Positions 22,981-23,997 of a stretch of DNA of 23,997 nucleotides are shown here, piece after piece. The position numbers were made by a program, and so were the translations under genes. The first letter of the stretch is position 1, and every line of letters begins with the position of its first letter. Origin of the DNA: JAPLKX01 sp035530195. GTDB lineage: Bacteria > Hydrogenedentota > Hydrogenedentia > Hydrogenedentales > SLHB01. The DNA lies in NCBI GenBank assembly GCA_035530195.1, contig DATKVG010000074.1, forward strand, positions 1 through 23,997, read 5' to 3'. The notes beneath the pieces are model-generated. The model saw only the letters and a list, made by a program, of their open reading frames with translations. It was not told the origin of the DNA and did no database searches.

Positions 22981-23955
22981 ATGACACTTGTCCGAGTCAT
23001 AGGGCGCGGCGCGCTGGTGTGCATGCTTGCGGTGGTCTCGAGCGGGTGCGTCTCATTGAGGCACGACGACCGGCCCATCACCCGTCCACGCAGCTTCCCC
23101 CGATGCTACCTCGTGAGCGACGAGCGCGATTCCCCTCAGGCCGCGGCGCGCGAAGCCGCGGCCATGGACACGTTGGCGTGCGCACTGGAATACGCGTTGG
23201 AATACGCGTTGGAGTGCGCACTCGCCGGCATTCTCGACGGGGCGTCGGGAGATGGAGTGGCCGACCTTCCCGAGGACGCCTTGAAAGACGCCCTGAGCGA
23301 AAATCTGAGATACGGGCTGGCCTACATCTTAGAGGGCGAACTGGAAGACGTTTCGGAAACGGAGTTGGGCGCCGCTGGGGGCCGTGCCGTGGATTATGTC
23401 CTTGGAGATCCGCTGGCCTATGCCCTCGAATATGTCTTGGCAGACCTGCCGGACACCGTCCCGAAGGATGATATCGAGATCCGCTTGACCGGACTGATGA
23501 AAGCGGGCCTACTCGAGGAGGCCCTGATAGATGCCTTGGCCTGGACCGGGATTCAGGCAGACGTGCCGTCGATCTGCCCGATCAACCACCCCGACCAGTA
23601 CGTTTCTTCCCGTTTTGGCGACCTGCGGCACGCCGGTGGAGGCCGATCGCGACGCCACCAGGGGATCGACATCGTCGTGCCGCGGGGCACGCCGATCGTC
23701 GCGGCCGCCAGTGGCGAGGTCGTGTTCGCCGGCCGCTGTGGCGCGTACGGCCTGCTCGTGAGAATCGACCACGCAAACGATTATCAGACCTGCTACGGGC
23801 ACCTCGATACCGTGTCCGTATCAAAGGGCGACATCGTCGCCCGCGGTGACGAGATCGGCACGGTCGGCAGAACGGGCAATGCCACCACCGCCCACCTGCA
23901 CTACGAGGTCCGGGAAAACGGCAACGCGGTCGATCCCGAACCTTATCTACCGTAG
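22981..23955 (+). CDS. Lipoprotein M23 (LytM-type) peptidase with Ala/Leu/Glu helical spacer
   Basis: This 324-residue protein starts with a lipoprotein signal (ALVCMLAVVSSGC, Cys 23). Residues about 55-190 are an unusual helical spacer with repeated Tyr-Ala-Leu-Glu words (ALEYALEYALECAL; YGLAYILEGEL; YALEYVLADL); two of these are encoded by an exact 12-base tandem repeat near 23188-23211. The C-terminal M23 domain (about 208-324) is complete: RHQGID gives H226 and D230, YGHL gives H274, and HLHYE gives H305 and H307. The family cuts peptide cross-links in peptidoglycan, or acts as an activator when zinc ligands are lost; here they are present. The ATG at 22981 is preferred over a TTG at 22957 because it has GGGAG just upstream and gives a compact signal. 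It is 130 bases after the UroD-like gene and may have its own promoter. Confidence 0.88.
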   Translation: MTLVRVIGRGALVCMLAVVSSGCVSLRHDDRPITRPRSFPRCYLVSDERDSPQAAAREAAAMDTLACALEYALEYALECALAGILDGASGDGVADLPEDALKDALSENLRYGLAYILEGELEDVSETELGAAGGRAVDYVLGDPLAYALEYVLADLPDTVPKDDIEIRLTGLMKAGLLEEALIDALAWTGIQADVPSICPINHPDQYVSSRFGDLRHAGGGRSRRHQGIDIVVPRGTPIVAAASGEVVFAGRCGAYGLLVRIDHANDYQTCYGHLDTVSVSKGDIVARGDEIGTVGRTGNATTAHLHYEVRENGNAVDPEPYLP

Positions 23956-23997
23956 CCGCACCCCACGCGACCGCCGGCCTCGCTCGGCCCTCGCCGG

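Noticed and set aside
23956..23997. Hairpin-like GC repeats after the M23 gene
   Set aside because: Only short imperfect pairing, cut by the window edge; cannot be assessed.

Overview
The window looks like a chromosome fragment from an uncultured environmental bacterium of the PVC type (Planctomycetota, Lentisphaerota) or candidate phylum Hydrogenedentota. The reasons are the set of secreted glycan-active enzymes (DUF4091/GH123-like, BNR sialidase-fold, clan GH-A, GH38-like), a solute-binding protein fused to its ABC permease, a zinc-type UroD-family methyltransferase homologue, small FN3 proteins in tandem, and many short palindromes and heptamer repeats between genes. This placement is inference from gene content; no rRNA or tRNA was seen.

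Left part (1-6913, all minus strand). The largest gene is an open frame from 4785 to the left window edge, at least 1595 codons, without a stop. It reads as an exported mosaic: signal peptide, HEAT-like helices, a probable circularly permuted papain-fold (NlpC/P60-like) domain, two nearly identical Kre9/KNH-type beta domains, FN3, PPC-like domains and PKD-like repeats. Upstream lies a small one-pass membrane protein (4880-5395). Next come two paralogous helix-plus-FN3 proteins (5626-6243 and 6293-6913); the downstream one has a duplicated copy of its 3' end beyond a heptamer-repeat tract.

Repeat island (about 6914-8033). No convincing gene. It holds two copies of a palindromic element flanking a tandem array of 21-bp units (12 good copies plus decayed edges), a run of 14 G, two heptamer tracts and a perfect 24-bp palindrome.

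Glycan/nucleoside block (8034-17801, minus strand). In transcription order: DUF4091/GH123-like protein, BNR sialidase-fold protein, clan GH-A glycosidase (start overlaps the previous stop as GTGA), then, after a gap with its own sigma70-like promoter, the binding-protein/permease fusion and a secreted nucleoside hydrolase. The five exported proteins suggest extracellular trimming of a glycan or glycoconjugate plus uptake of small products. The ATPase and second permease are not in the window.

Divergent block (18213-23955, plus strand). A well-formed promoter candidate (18115-18143) with an overlapping inverted repeat leads to a lipoprotein GH38-like alpha-mannosidase homologue, then a UroD/methyltransferase-like protein. 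A separate lipoprotein M23 (LytM) peptidase with an unusual Ala/Leu/Glu-rich helical spacer follows. The intergenic region between the two divergent blocks carries a 23-bp inverted repeat, a heptamer tract and a second palindrome that runs into the 5' end of the DUF4091 gene.
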